Made by a program: the position numbers and the translations under genes
The notes under the pieces: generated by a model
Database searches by the model: none
The model's input: the letters and a program-made list of their open reading frames with translations, nothing else
What the model was told of the DNA's origin: nothing
Part shown: positions 1-11,569 of the stretch, one piece after another
How the letters are laid out: every line of letters starts with the position of its first letter
Numbering within the stretch: position 1 is the stretch's first letter
Source: Takakia lepidozioides
Lineage: Eukaryota > Streptophyta > Takakiopsida > Takakiales > Takakiaceae
Reading direction: 5' to 3'
Length of the DNA: 64,000 nt
NCBI GenBank assembly: GCA_030704615.1
Contig: CM060734.1
Span: 684,001-748,000, forward strand

Positions 1-1455
1 GCAACTTCTATACAACATCCAAACACAAATACTAGCAGCTCACCTCATGTACAAAACGCAGGCAAGTACGCAATAAAAGAATTCTGCTGGACAGCTTAAG
101 CATCCTGCATCAAATTTAAGGAGACAGACAAAAGGGAGAGGTCTTACAGAAATGAAAGATAAGAGAGCTTCCCACGAGAGTGGGGAATAGAGCTGGTGAA
201 GTTGTTGTGATACAGATCAAGGCTCACCAGCATCTTGAATCACAATTGCATGACACAAGCATAAGACAGGCATTTAGACATGGCCATTCAGTCAGGTGGG
301 TGGCACTAAGTACTTTGAACACACTATACTGGTCTCATAGGGTGTCTTATGCTCAAACAAAAATACCCCTGGTCACAACGGCCTCTCTCTTACTTCTCCC
401 ATAAAGTGATTCATTCTCTTAATACCCCCGGTCAATACAACGGCCTTTCTCTACTTTCTACCTTATAAAGTGATTCATTCTCTTTCTCCTGTATAACACA
501 GAACCCACATCCAGTCACCAAGGGGGTACTGAAATGAGCTCATCAACACTAATTCATCATTCAAATGAGCCTGTAATACAGGATGCACAGGCAGTATATT
601 TCGCAAGTAGGAGCTACCTTTATTTTCCCAAGCTCACCTGGTATGTGGCCAGTAAGGCTGTTCTTGTACAGTTCCCTGTCCATATCAATTTCAACAATCA
701 TAAACACATCCTTCTTTTCATCCTCCTCCTACCTCTCTCACACAAGCACATGATAGACCTTATCCCAAGGGTCAAGACAAACAGAAACAGGGTCAACTTG
801 TTTGATATTTTCTAATAGATGTGCCTGTCCATGATATTACATATTCTAGCACCACATTCAAAGCTAGAAAGCAGAAAAAGAGTGGGGCAAAGAGGGAGCA
901 AGGAGGGGAGTTGACCAGATATCTCCCGAGTTACTAAAATTTGCAGTACCTGTATGTATTCTAGCTCCCTTCTACCTGGAAAAGGGGCAATGCACTACAA
1001 TACTCTCTCTCTCTCTCTCTCTGCCTTGAATAATGAACACTAAACCTTCATAAAGAACTCCATTTCAAGCCACAATTACGCCTGATTTCTTGGCGATTGC
1101 TTTATTTATTGCGCATTCATGTTCCATAAGTTGTTAGAGTTTCAGGAGGAAATTAGGGCCAGTTTCCTTCTTCTTTCCTTGGTATAGTTTGCCTGGCATT
1201 GCCATCATAGCCACACCTGTCTTGCATCTTCACTGACCATGGTGCTACTACACATTGGATATCTTTATATTCTGTGATGCTAGCCTTCAAGCACAGCCCT
1301 GTTACCAAATTCTTGCTGGTTGAATGCAAGCACTTGGACAATCTCATGATGATTTCATACGTGATGTGCAAAAACCATCTGCACAATGTTCAATCTGTAA
1401 TAGTTTTCTAGTACCCAGTGGGCAATTCCTTCGACATATCATGCCACAGCCACCA
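1..1455. other. Gene-poor stretch, no supported gene
   Basis: I see no convincing coding exon on either strand: short open frames carry no recognisable motif. A perfect (CT)n microsatellite lies near 1003-1022. The last bases may be 5' UTR or promoter of the TPR exon that follows. Confidence 0.5.
1003..1022. repeat. (CT)n microsatellite
   Basis: About ten uninterrupted CT dinucleotides, visible directly. It lies roughly 440 bp upstream of the TPR exon; any promoter role is speculation. Confidence 0.9.
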
Positions 1456-1460
1456 AAAGC

Positions 1461-1603
1461 ATGCACATGGGCGTTGGCAACGACTGGCAATCGGTGGTGC
1501 AGGCTCTGGATGAGGAACAAGGGAGGAAGGCCAAAGGCAACTCTCTTTTCGGAGAGGGGAAGCACGACGAAGCCGTGGCAGAGTACAACAAAGCACTATG
1601 TGA
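1461..1603 (+). CDS. Probable first coding exon of a TPR-repeat protein
   Basis: The translation contains RKAKGNSLFGEGKHDEAVAE followed by YNKAL, which fits a tetratricopeptide helix pair (A-x3-GN-x-LF-x2-GK-x-x-EA-x3-Y-x-KAL). In the family, such first TPRs belong to co-chaperone-type proteins and mediate protein-protein contact. ATG codons at 1461 and 1467 are possible starts; the second gives MGVGNDWQSVVQALDEEQ, a plausible N-terminus. A GT donor after the codon for leucine (near 1602) would close the exon, and the purine-rich sequence that follows does not look coding. Later exons were not found, so this is either the start of a gene with a very long intron or an isolated fragment. The TPR call is fairly safe; the gene model is not. 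Confidence 0.5.
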
Positions 1604-4600
1604 ATGGCACTCACTGAATTGCGACCGAGTTGCATTGACTGAGCTGCGGTCGCCGGTGACTTGCTCGCGCCCGCCCCGCGCTCCCTGCTGTGCAGTCACC
1701 CACCCCATGAACACACAAACAACCAAAAACAAAAGCAAAAAACAAGAAAGAACAAGAATAGAAGGAAATGGATTGAGAGAGATGATGAAAGAGAGGGAGG
1801 CAGAGAGAGGGAAGAGAGGCAGGGAGGGAGAAAGGGAGAGATCGCAGGGAAGGGGAGACGAGCTGCATAACTCTGTTGCGCGCAAGATCGACTGCACGAT
1901 TTTTAGTCGGTGACCATGATTTACCACCTGGGGGGAGAACGTGCTAATTTTCGGAGGAACCCCTACGTCAGCTTTAACGGCCGCAAGGAGCCCGCTAACT
2001 AGCTGGGGTTGTAACGGGCAAGTGCGCCGTCACCACGCCGTTAACGGCTGCTAGCTAGCTTAGCAGGCCGCTTAGCAGCCAGGTGCGGCCGGGGCAGGGA
2101 TCTTGTATTCTCTTCAGCTTAAGGTGGTGCATTAGTTGGAGTTAAGGGTCGCATGCATCTTTGACCATTGACTACTGATTTTGTTAGCTAAAATTTTATT
2201 TTATTTTTATATACATAGTAATAGTTTGCAAACTTGTATTCAAGGAAAACAGTTTCATATTAACCAAAATATGGACTTTTTGAACTAACAAATGCATATA
2301 ACTAACTAACTAATGGCAACTAGGGCCCTCTTAGACTTGACTTACTTAGCAGTTAGTTAAAGTTAGGTGTGCTTAAGGGTTGGTTAAGGGGTGAAGGCTA
2401 GAAAGACCTTTAAGTTGAGGTGTGAGCATGCCAGCGGGCCTGAGCACAAAGGCATATTCTGAATATTCCAAAATATTCTGGAGAATATGCGATTGCGAAA
2501 CCAAAATGCGCTCAGGTAGTAGAAATACGAAACTATCTAAAAACCTTGCTCACGCGAAAAAATTCATGAAATTAATTGTCCAAAGCTTAAACCCTAAAGG
2601 ACGAAGCGACCCAAACTAGGTTGGTTAGGTTTAGAAAAGTGTCTGGTTATCACTAGGGTTAAGCCTGATTTGGGCATGTTTAGGCTCATTGGATAGGTAA
2701 TCGCGTCAGCTAAGAGGTGGCATTGCCCAATTCGTCATTGGGCCTGGCCCAGCCACGTGGAACACCTAGAGTCTCCCACACTCGTGGTTTTCAGCCCCAT
2801 TTTGGGCAGCTAACCTGCCCTCCATCCTACGTGTCAACTAGGGTCAGGTTCCACGCACCCCCCACTTGCGCAGGGTGGCGCATCTCCCAACACCCTTTAT
2901 TGCACCCCCTCCACCCTAAAGCGCCCCCCATTGGTAGGGAAAGACAAAGGCACCCCCCCAAAACCCACATACCCCAGGGCTACCGGCCAAAAAGTATAGG
3001 CAAACGTAGGTGCACATGGAGAAGTCATGGGCATGGGCAAGAATCATATGAAGAGAAACTCTGATTGGCGCGAAAGTTTTTTTGTGCTTACACAAACTTG
3101 CCCACTACAGTACAACCGGAGCGATTGACAATTCAACGGTTCAGATCTTTTCACCGAATTCTAATATGGTTTTGTGCTTGCCCCTTTGAAATTGGGAAAT
3201 TTGACCCCTCATATTGGCCATACAAAGCAGCCCACATGAGAACATGTCAGAAAAAGCTGAAATTTTCAGGGAAGGTGTCTTACTTGGCAGGGTACAAGAT
3301 TATGGTTGTGCCATGTCAAAACATTTCACAGCTGGGAAATTCGATAAGAAAAGCTGTATTGTTTACCCCATTGTAAATAAGAAATTTGTTTTTGGTCCAA
3401 CTTTCAACATTATTATCTTGCAATCCGGCGGTTCGATTTGGACCAGACTTTTTGTGGTCATAGCTGGGGTAGGTAGGAACGTATTTCAACAGTCAGTTTT
3501 ACAGGGCTTGCGGAAAATCTCAAGATATAAATTATTTAGTGGGGAAGGGTCAATGTTTTGGGGGTGGACCCAAAAATTGGTGTTAGTCCTTTAGGGGTTA
3601 AAACTCAAGTGAGTACACATACCCACAAAATATATCTGCCAGAACTCAAAGATCAGCGCACGCAAACAATGTGGCATTTGGTAACATTGTGTGTAGAACA
3701 TCCCCAAAAACCACCCAAAAAGTGGGTTTCGCCGGCGAAACGCAAACGGTTTTCGCCAGCAAAACTTTGTTTCGTCGGCGAAATTGGGGTTTGGTTTTTT
3801 TTTTTTTTTTTTTTTTTTATTATAAATTACAAGCTCCTTCGATATGTTTTTTAGATTATATATAGACACCATGGAGACCCTATTAACGCAGATATGCGTT
3901 GATAGACCCTATGTATGTCTATTGTATGTATTTCTGCTGACATACGTATCACCCCTATAACCGTGGATCCTGCGACGATTTTTTTGTGCTCGCGCCATAC
4001 CAATCCCCTTTATAAGTTAAGGAGGTTGTCTTTCTTGCTGTGGACCCGCCTTTTTTTTTTTTCAAGAGCTGGACCCCTTGAAAGCCCATGGGACCTTCCT
4101 TGGGGAGAGCGGGACCGCATGGAAGGTTGAAAGCACCATGGGACATTGTTGTAGGACCTTGGTATGTGTATTAACAAAATTGGTGCATATACAAAATCGG
4201 CAGAGTGCTATCAGTGTGTTCCAGAAATTCAAGGGGAGACCGGACCGCATGGAAGCTTAAATGGGAGGGTAGGACTTGAATATGAGTACTTTCTTGAGTG
4301 GCGTGGACTTGTTTGGAAGGCAATGCCATGGCCATTGATGAAACATATGATGGCCAACTGTGGTGGATCCTTTGCCCTTGCCCCGTTGCTACACCTTGTT
4401 GCTAAGAATGGGGCATCCCCTCACCACCTTGCCGCCAACCCCTTGGGGCTCTTCCACAAAGTCTACCCTCTCTCTTCGTGCGCCCGTGGTTGACCTCCCC
4501 ACACCTGTAGACTTTATACACTCTATGTGGGCCCCACATGCAATATCCACGGCATGCAATAGGCATGTGGGGCCCATGAAAATAGGGCAGACACCTTGCT

Positions 4601-5467
4601 AGACGTCATGCCCCTTTGGTCGATTTTATTTTTTGAGTGACTAGGGTACATGTATTTTGTTACAACAAAGTTCTAAGCCAAAAAGACAGCCAATGATGAA
4701 GTGGCTTCATGAGCCATTTTGTGACACAAAAGCGATGGAGAATTACAGAATGCTACAATAATGACCTGTGAGGTAGATTTCCAAATATCTTCGTATTTTG
4801 GTCGACTGAGGATTTTACTTTGTATTTGGTAAAGACTGCAGTTGTTTTCAGTACAAATATTTGGTAAAGACCTGCAGTGTTTCCTTTATAAATATTTGGT
4901 TGACCTGCAGTGATTCTATTAGCAGGGACCGAGGATTTTACTTTGCATGTGAAGACTTGCAGTGAATTTCCAGGACACTGTTCTAGCAGGGCTTTAATTA
5001 GGTGGAAAGACGAAAGCAGCAAGCAGACTATGTACTATATATCCTATATAATGGCCTTCAGTGGCCTTACCTCTAGCTGACACGTGTTGTAAATGCTTCA
5101 TAATCGGCCACCTCAACCAAATCGACATAGAGTGAAATGACATACATAATCGGGCCATTGAGACCAAAACAGGGCATTACACAATGTATAACCGTATATA
5201 TTCTATTCTGCTCTTCAATCCTCCGCCGAATGGGCCTGCAAACTCCTTAACATACGTAACCTGTAGTTGTGGGCCACCATGACATGTAACGGCCTGGTGC
5301 ACGTAGCTTTGCCTTTACGTACTAGGGAATGGGCCCACTAAGGCCTTTCCCAGGTGTAAAGGGCTTCATGCTAACATTTCCATAGGAAACTCCCGAGGCT
5401 GGGGAGGAGAGACCTCTAGTGTGTCGTACTCCGACACAGTCACATGAAGCGTCCAGTACCGAGCTCT
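1604..5467. other. Non-coding stretch with low-complexity tracts
   Basis: No supported gene. Seen: a GA-rich tract at 1760-1850, a palindromic TTTCGCCGGCGAAA-type cluster at 3725-3785, a poly-T run at 3796-3818, and a short degenerate tandem at 4805-4965 built on GAGGATTTTACTTTG and ATATTTGGT. Open frames here have no domain signature. Confidence 0.5.
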
Positions 5468-5471
5468 TTAA

Positions 5472-6291
5472 CCCTTAAGTTCCCAAGCGACCTGAATCGG
5501 GTCACTTTGAATTTGCAGTTCGACCTAATTTTTGCAGATCTAATCTGATGGGGCCCACTCCTGAAGCTTTAATGACAAGGGATTTGCCTCGAGCATGATG
5601 CAAAAAATAAAAATAAAAACAAAAGCTTCAACCTACAAAAAATATCTTAGATCTCTCATTTACGTTTGGGGCCTGAAAAGGGCTTGTTGACCGCTGACGT
5701 GGCAGGTAAACAATCCCAAAACAGATTGCACTCCAAAGGCCATTTTTGGCATAAAATTAGCAATTTTGGAAAAAGCACTTCACCTTGTGGTGTGTGAGCA
5801 TTACATACACACATCCACCATTGGCTTTTAAAAATTTTGTAGAAAAAAATAGTACTTCATTTTGAGGCACATTTTCTCTTGTCAATTTTGAGATTTCAAC
5901 CCCCATGTAATTGCATGAATAGCAACCATAGCTGAAAAAATCAGTTGGACCTACAATTTAGTGGGGTCATAGCCACTCCACTATAGATTTGGAAATGGTG
6001 GGTCTTGGGGCAAGCAAAATTGGATAAGGCTAGGTCTTGATTTGGTCAAACCAATTTCTTTCTCACTTTTTCTTTGGGACTTGATATTTGAGGTCCGGGC
6101 CAACGCTATAATCTCACAATTTCCACGGTGGACTTGGCTCCTTTTTTGGTATGTCATGCATAAATGAGCTGGGCCCATTGCTATAAGGCTGGAATCTTTG
6201 GATGATTTTTAGTAGGTTTCTGGGGGCAATTTACTGCAGCTGGGTACCCAAAATTGGTAAAAAGTCAAAAAAGAGCTTGGGAACTTAAGGG
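5472..6291. mobile_element. piggyBac-like MITE (820 bp, TTAA flanks)
   Basis: The two ends are perfect 17-bp inverted repeats: CCCTTAAGTTCCCAAGC at 5472-5488 and its reverse complement at 6275-6291. Each is flanked outside by TTAA (5468-5471 and 6292-6295). A TTAA duplication with CCC-starting ends is the hallmark of the piggyBac superfamily. The interior is A/T-rich, has no transposase, and is only 820 bp, so it is a non-autonomous (MITE-type) copy. The inverted repeat and TTAA are seen directly; the family assignment is inference from established piggyBac features. Confidence 0.7.
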
Positions 6292-6295
6292 TTAA

Positions 6296-7420
6296 CTGCC
6301 GATGTTCCACAGTTCCGTCTAGAAAATGATCATACAGCCAGGTTGAACGTAACGATTGAAGAGAGTTGTTAGCTGGAACAAGCACAAGAGATCAATCCCC
6401 CTACCAAGCTATAAAATCTTCGTTGTCTCCCTCTCTTGATCCTCTTTCAGACTAACCGATCCTTACAGTTGAAATGTCGTGCTCAACTACAGTACAGTCG
6501 ACCCTGGCTAAATGTGCCCTCTTTATGTGTTATAAAGGTCCATTTGCACCAGAGGGTAAGAGGGCTAATAATTACCACCCTCACCCCTCCTTCTAGCTAA
6601 GGGTCAAACATATCACCCAAACATATATTCCACTTAACCTCGTGCTGTTCGCACCAAGTGGTAAATATACGTGTGCTTTGGGGTTAACTTACTCCCGCCC
6701 TTCCACCCGTTCAGTCCAAGGGTTGGCAAAACCCAAATCTCCCATGTCGTTGACTGTAGCTCGCGGGGCCCTTGTGGCGAGTGTTGGCGAAGGTCGGGCC
6801 CCATAACATTCTTGCTTGGGATTAAGCTAACCCCTAGAAATGCAGGGGGTCAAAGTATCCCACGTACTTCTCTCAGATTCATGTTCAATATCTCAGATTA
6901 TGACGCGGCAGAGGGGTCATATGGAATCAATTACCCCCACCCTCTATCCCCCTCTACCCCTGCTTCACCCCCACTGCCACATCAGCAATTTTTGGAATCT
7001 GGAGGGCTAACTCGATCCCTGGTCCCAACAGGGCATAAGTTGGACTATATTTACTTTGATTTAATCCGTCCTTTAACCTCAGGTGCGAATGGACCTTAAG
7101 GGGTGTAATTGTTATCTTTTTTTTACTCCCTAAAATTTTACACTATGCTGTAGTAGGGATGTTATATGTTAAACGTTATAAAAATGGTACTCCCTCCTTT
7201 GTAAAGTGACCCTTGATATACGTTATGTCCACCTCTTTGTTAGGAAAGTACAGTGAAGGCCGCCTAAAGTAGGTTGAAACATAAATATTTCCATTGACAT
7301 TTCATTAAGAAATAAATAATTTGGAACCTCCGACATGTGACGATTAAATTTCTGAATTGATATAGGGATGGATGTCTAGCAAATTGGCTCTATATAATGC
7401 AATGTAGTTACGTTTCCGAC
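6296..7420. other. Non-coding stretch
   Basis: No supported gene. The open frame at 6671-7099 has no recognisable domain and unlikely composition. Confidence 0.45.
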
Positions 7421-7421
7421 T

Positions 7422-7656
7422 ATGGGGGTACACGAATTTGTTCATTACGAGGAAGAACATGATTTGAACACTCCATATGCAACTATGGAAAGCGAGATAT
7501 AGGAACTCGTTGATCCATGTGCAAACGTTGAAACTGAAGATGATGAAAATGAACCTATTTTAGATCCAGTGGCACAAGTGACATTTTCCAATGTTCAGGA
7601 GGAATTCAAAGTGATTAATATGTTTCTAGAACAACAACCCTCGGTGGTTGGCTGAG
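7422..7656 (+). pseudogene. Short decayed coding fragment of unknown family
   Basis: From an ATG at 7422 the frame reads MGVHEFVHYEEEHDLNTPYA, meets one TAG after 27 codons, and continues in the same frame through a very acidic stretch (ETEDDENEPILDP) to FKVINMFLEQQPSVVG before stopping. Acidic codon content unlike the flanks and continuation of the frame past a stop suggest a decayed coding piece, possibly of a transposon. No family could be named. Confidence 0.3.
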
Positions 7657-7665
7657 AGACTTTCT

Positions 7666-7878
7666 AATAGGGTTAGATCTGTAGAAAATAGTCTTAAGTT
7701 ATCTAGGTTGCAGGTTGCAAATTGTCGACATGACACTACTGGCAGAATTTTCAGTCGATTTGACATTTTAGAGTTTTGTTAAATTTTCTGTTAAAATTCT
7801 GCCAATAGTGTCATGTCGACAATTTGCAACCTGCAACCTAGATAACTTAAGACTATATTCTACAAATCTAACCCTATT
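7666..7878. repeat. Foldback element: long inverted repeat hairpin
   Basis: The left arm (7666-7751) begins AATAGGGTTAGATCTGTAG and the right arm (7793-7878) is its near-perfect reverse complement, giving arms of about 86 bp around a 41-bp loop. Only a few mismatches are visible. This could be a foldback-type MITE, or when transcribed a long hairpin RNA of the sort that feeds small-RNA silencing. No flanking duplication was resolved. Confidence 0.85.
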
Positions 7879-8719
7879 TGACATGTAACTCTATAGCCTG
7901 AGAGTTGAAAAAACGAGAACGGGATGTGGTCCTAACGCTCCGCGTTTGACGGTGAGAGGGAAAATGACTTAGCCGTTTTTGGGCAAAGTACCCCTCTCAC
8001 CTTATGTCTGGACAAGGACCCCCATCCGTCTCTCTACCTCTCTCCGACATTCATCTCCTTCCATAATCCATCTCCTCTATCTTCCCTCTTCTCTACTCGT
8101 AAAACCCTCACCTTTCCCAACTTTCTTCCTCGTAGTGGTTTCCCAGCGAATCAGCAATTGCAACCTTAGCTGGCGTGTCGCTTTTGCTGGAGCTTTGATC
8201 CTACATTTACTCCGCTCTGAAGCTGCAGCAACTATTCTTAGAACTCGCCCAGAGTTCATCTCTCATCTCCTTTTTTCTATCTCTTCCCTACTCCCTGGCC
8301 GGAGTTTTTTCATCGCTCCAACGGGTCACGTTGATGCAAACCTGCTGCGGCAACTCCCAGCTTCTACCGCATTGATAAGCGTGGCACTCTCGGCTGAGAC
8401 TGATCGCTACAAGTCGGCGGGTTTACTCCTTACACTGGGTTGTGCTTACTTCACCTCACGAGAGCTCTTGTCTCTTATCTCCCCCCTGGAACGGGCCAGC
8501 AGATTGCAGGACCTCGAGCTGTGGGAAGCTCTTGTCGCCAATTCTCCCGCCTACTGGGTTTAAGCTATGTTCCCTCCGGCTCTCTTCTCCCGCCACTCTG
8601 CTCTCGATTTCTATATATTGTGCTGCTAGGCTCCAGTTACACTCTGAATTGCTGCACTGTATTGAGCTCCTTCTTCTTTTGGGCTTCATATCCTAACCCC
8701 CTCTTTTTTCTTCTTCGCC

Positions 8720-9542
8720 ATGTCGTCTGTTCCCATTGTTTCAGCTGCGCTTGCTGCGCCAGGCTCAAGGAACGTCCCCAGAAGGCAGGCGCGTGCAAGG
8801 AACCGGCCTGTAGAGAGTCGGAGCAACCCAGCGGGGCAAGGCATTCTGGGTTCAGGACCTGGACACCCTCCCTCTCCAATAGGAGTAGCGATGGGGTGGA
8901 GTGAAGAAGCTGGCCCATCCGACGATGCTCAGCCGATTCTTAATCTAAACCTAGAGACGATCAAAGAGCATTCTCTGCTTCTCGCTGAGCAGGGAGTTCT
9001 TATCTACTTTCCGGGAAGGATTAGAGATAGAAACTTTGCCAGGAAGTGGACCCTTGAGTATTTTGGAGCTGAGGGAGGGCTCACTTCGCATTTCTGTCAT
9101 GCTCTAGGAAGAGGGTTCTACTCTATTATGTTTAGCTCGGTTGGGTATGCTGCCAGAGCTCTTGCTTTCAATGTCAGGAGGTCCAAATGCAAGGTGCATA
9201 TCTTCCCATGGTCTGCAGACTGGGGGCACAAAGTGGGAGTCACATGTAAGCCTCGAGTGATTGCTCTCCTATACCTCCCCGGAAATTACTTGCGCTCTCT
9301 GCCAGAAATCGGCGCGCATTTTAGGGCATATATAGGCCCAATGAACGTCTTCGAGCAAATCGAGCTTGATCCTCGTAGTGTGGACAACGGCGGTTTCGCC
9401 CTCGATGCGATAAAGGATGGAGGAGTCCCTCAGCTCGTGGTTATGATGCCAATCTCTGCATCAATAACCTCATCCCTGAAACTTCCAACTCTTGATGGTT
9501 CCTTCACTCTGTCTTAGTCAAGGAAATCAACATAGCTACCAT
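8720..9542 (+). pseudogene. LINE ORF1 (DUF4283-like RNA-binding protein), N-terminal part
   Basis: ATG at 8720 opens about 265 codons. After a basic, low-complexity N-terminus, residues ~75-200 (LLLAEQGVLIYFPG, then HALGRGFYSIMFSS, then CKVHIFPWSADWG, then VIALLYLPGNYLRSLPEIG) follow the DUF4283 pattern of plant L1-type ORF1 proteins, which bind LINE RNA. The frame ends at a TAG at 9515-9517. Adding one T in the preceding TCTTAG run would continue it as SLVKEINIATI into the CCHC knuckle found at 58626, so the stop is probably a 1-bp deletion. Family call is good; the frameshift is inferred. Confidence 0.65.
9540..9542. repeat. Left 3-bp target duplication (CAT) of the giant insertion
   Basis: CAT directly precedes the CACTACAACA end at 9543 and is repeated right after the ...TTGTAGTG end at 58623-58625. 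Three-base duplications are typical of CACTA (EnSpm) transposons. Confidence 0.75.
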
Positions 9543-9544
9543 CA

Positions 9545-9931
9545 CTACAACAGATTCCAGCTTTTACGGCTGCTATTTTCCAGTTGTATCAGCCTTTTAT
9601 AACTGCATGACTGCCCAGTCAGATAACCCCAGTCAGTTGTGACAAATGAGTCGTAAGCGCCATAGAGTCGCATCTGCCAGTCGTGGAGCTCACTGTTGAT
9701 ATGGCAACGGGGACGCCTAATCATAGTCATTGATAAGACCGTAATAAATGACTGTGAATCCATGTCAGCTTCACGTGGAACGGAAGGGATATGCCACATG
9801 TCACGTCAAATGGAAGGCAACAGGGTCTTCACGACTGGCATATACGACTTCCACGGATTAACCCCAGGATAGCACGTGGAGAATATCGGGAACGACACGT
9901 GGCATGACAGGGTGACTTCCGCATATTAACC
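9545..9931. repeat. Left subterminal repeat region of the giant element
   Basis: Degenerate repeats of a unit built on ACTGGCATATACGACTTCCA, then GGATTAACCCCAGG, then CACGTGG(CATGACA) recur with a spacing of roughly 80-100 bp. They continue at 16904-17150 beyond chromovirus A, which split the array. CACTA elements are known for repeated subterminal motifs that bind their transposase. Confidence 0.55.
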
Positions 9932-9936
9932 CCAAG

Positions 9937-10663
9937 TGTCGCGCACCTCACTTCGGTAAGCTCCTCCTCAAGTCATAGTTACTCGCTTTGATGCGCGCGC
10001 CTGACTCCCAACCTGGCCGCCGGGCCAACTTGGAGCTTCGGCTGCTCACCGGGGCATAACGGTCCCCCTTTGTTCTCCCAAAGAACCCTCCACCGATTTG
10101 GAACCAGCGGGAATTCCCTTTGGTAGTTGGCAGTCCGGAACAGCTCCCCACTCTTTGGTCGCTTTCCGGCTCGCTCGCTTACTCACTAGTTTTTGGTCAC
10201 CAACGGGCTTGCACCGTTCTCGGGGTTACTACTCCCTATATATACTTCTGTAGCTGTCCGCGGGGGTTTCACAACCAGCCATGCCATTTTATGGCGAACC
10301 ACCACGAAAACCCTCGACTCCCGGTGATGAGTCGCTGTGAGTCTTGGCCCACTCACCACGGCCCCTATGGACCGTGATGAGTCCCAAGACTCCCCACAAC
10401 TCCCACCACGAGGTCTCCGCCCCCATGGTGAGTCCTATGCCACCCCCACTAAGTCTCGCTAAGCTACCACCACCCCTTGTGGAGCCACCCCCACCGCAAC
10501 CCGGTGTGCGGGGCTCCACCTAGTGAGCGCCTCCGCTTCCTTGAGTGCCTTGGGCACTCAAGGGTGCTTCAGCCCCCCATACCTATCGCTGCCGCTGCCC
10601 CCACCACAGGGGCAGCCCCTCATGTGTCCCGACCCCCTGCCCTCAAGGCAAAGGGCCGCGACA
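9937..10663 (-). repeat. Chromovirus A, 3' LTR (727 bp)
   Basis: Begins TGTCGCGCACC and ends GGCCGCGACA on the plus strand, with TG...CA ends. It is nearly identical to 16171-16898 and to the LTRs of copies B and C. Confidence 0.93.
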
Positions 10664-11569
10664 CACACCTCTACCAATAGGGAGTCGATGTCCTCATCGA
10701 CTTGTCCATTTTGTAGAAACGAACATCCAAGTTGTTGCGTCCCACATCAAGGAGTTTGTTTCCGTACCATGGCGTCCCATGGCAAAGAACCAAACCCCAC
10801 ACTTGACTCTACTCTCCACTAGCTAGTTCGGCCGACTTCCTCCAAGTCCCGGCCAGGGGTGGAGACTCTCAAGCTCCTCCCAGTGCACTCTTCTTGGCCT
10901 TCTTCAAGGTCAAGGAACGATCCTCCCCGAGGATCGAATCGCCTTACTGCAACAACATTGCTTGCGATCGCTCCTGATGCCGCTTTTGGCATCACTTTGC
11001 GCAAGGGTTCACCTCGAACCCCCTTTGACTAGGAAGATAACCTTGAACCAACCGTGCATCCCAATCACTACAATTGGGTCCGTCTTGGAATGCTGGCCTG
11101 AGGTACGGGAACACGTCGAAGCCGCACTACGACTTCGTCCCGAGGCTACACGATTATAGTACGTGAACGGAAGCACATAGCTTCCGCGTTAGCCCGCACT
11201 ACAAGGCAACCACCTTGGTAGCGCAGTTATAGTACGCGCACGCGCCAGGTGCGCACTAGCACGTGAACTCCCAAAGAAGGCGCATGTTTCCTTGCCCCTT
11301 GGATGGGAGTCACCCGATTTTGGCACTGCGCAAACACACGATTAACCCAATTTATGTCTCCCACTTTTGTAAGCTAGCATGCATTCTACACACTAGCCAC
11401 CCATACCATGCATCACCATTCCAAACAAAATAGGACACACAACATTTGGAACCCATTTCCTTTATAACAAATTTTTGTACAATACAAGTTTTTGCAATCG
11501 GATTCCTGAGCTAGCTAAGCCGGGCTAAGCATGCATTTCCTCCCCCACGCTCCAAGGTTGATGTCCCCA

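Larger units (their letters stand above)
7920..9542 (+). mobile_element. LINE, 5' portion (interrupted at 9542)
   Basis: The segment contains a pyrimidine-rich leader (about 7.95-8.7 kb) and most of LINE ORF1. It is cut at 9542 by the CACTA-ended insertion; the rest resumes at 58626. The exact 5' end is not clear. The match of the two halves in orientation, reading and flanking CAT is described with the insertion. Confidence 0.75.

Noticed and set aside
3591-3872. Minus frame with KKKKKKKK run
   Set aside because: The run is the complement of a poly-T tract; the remainder has no motif.
7979-8563. 194-codon open frame before LINE ORF1
   Set aside because: It is a pyrimidine-rich leader with Ser/Leu/Pro bias and no domain; more likely LINE 5' UTR.
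9948-10822. Several open frames inside the chromovirus LTRs, repeated at 16.2, 36.0, 44.0 and 50.2 kb
   Set aside because: They recur only because the LTR is repeated, and have no protein features; LTR U3/R/U5 sequence explains them.
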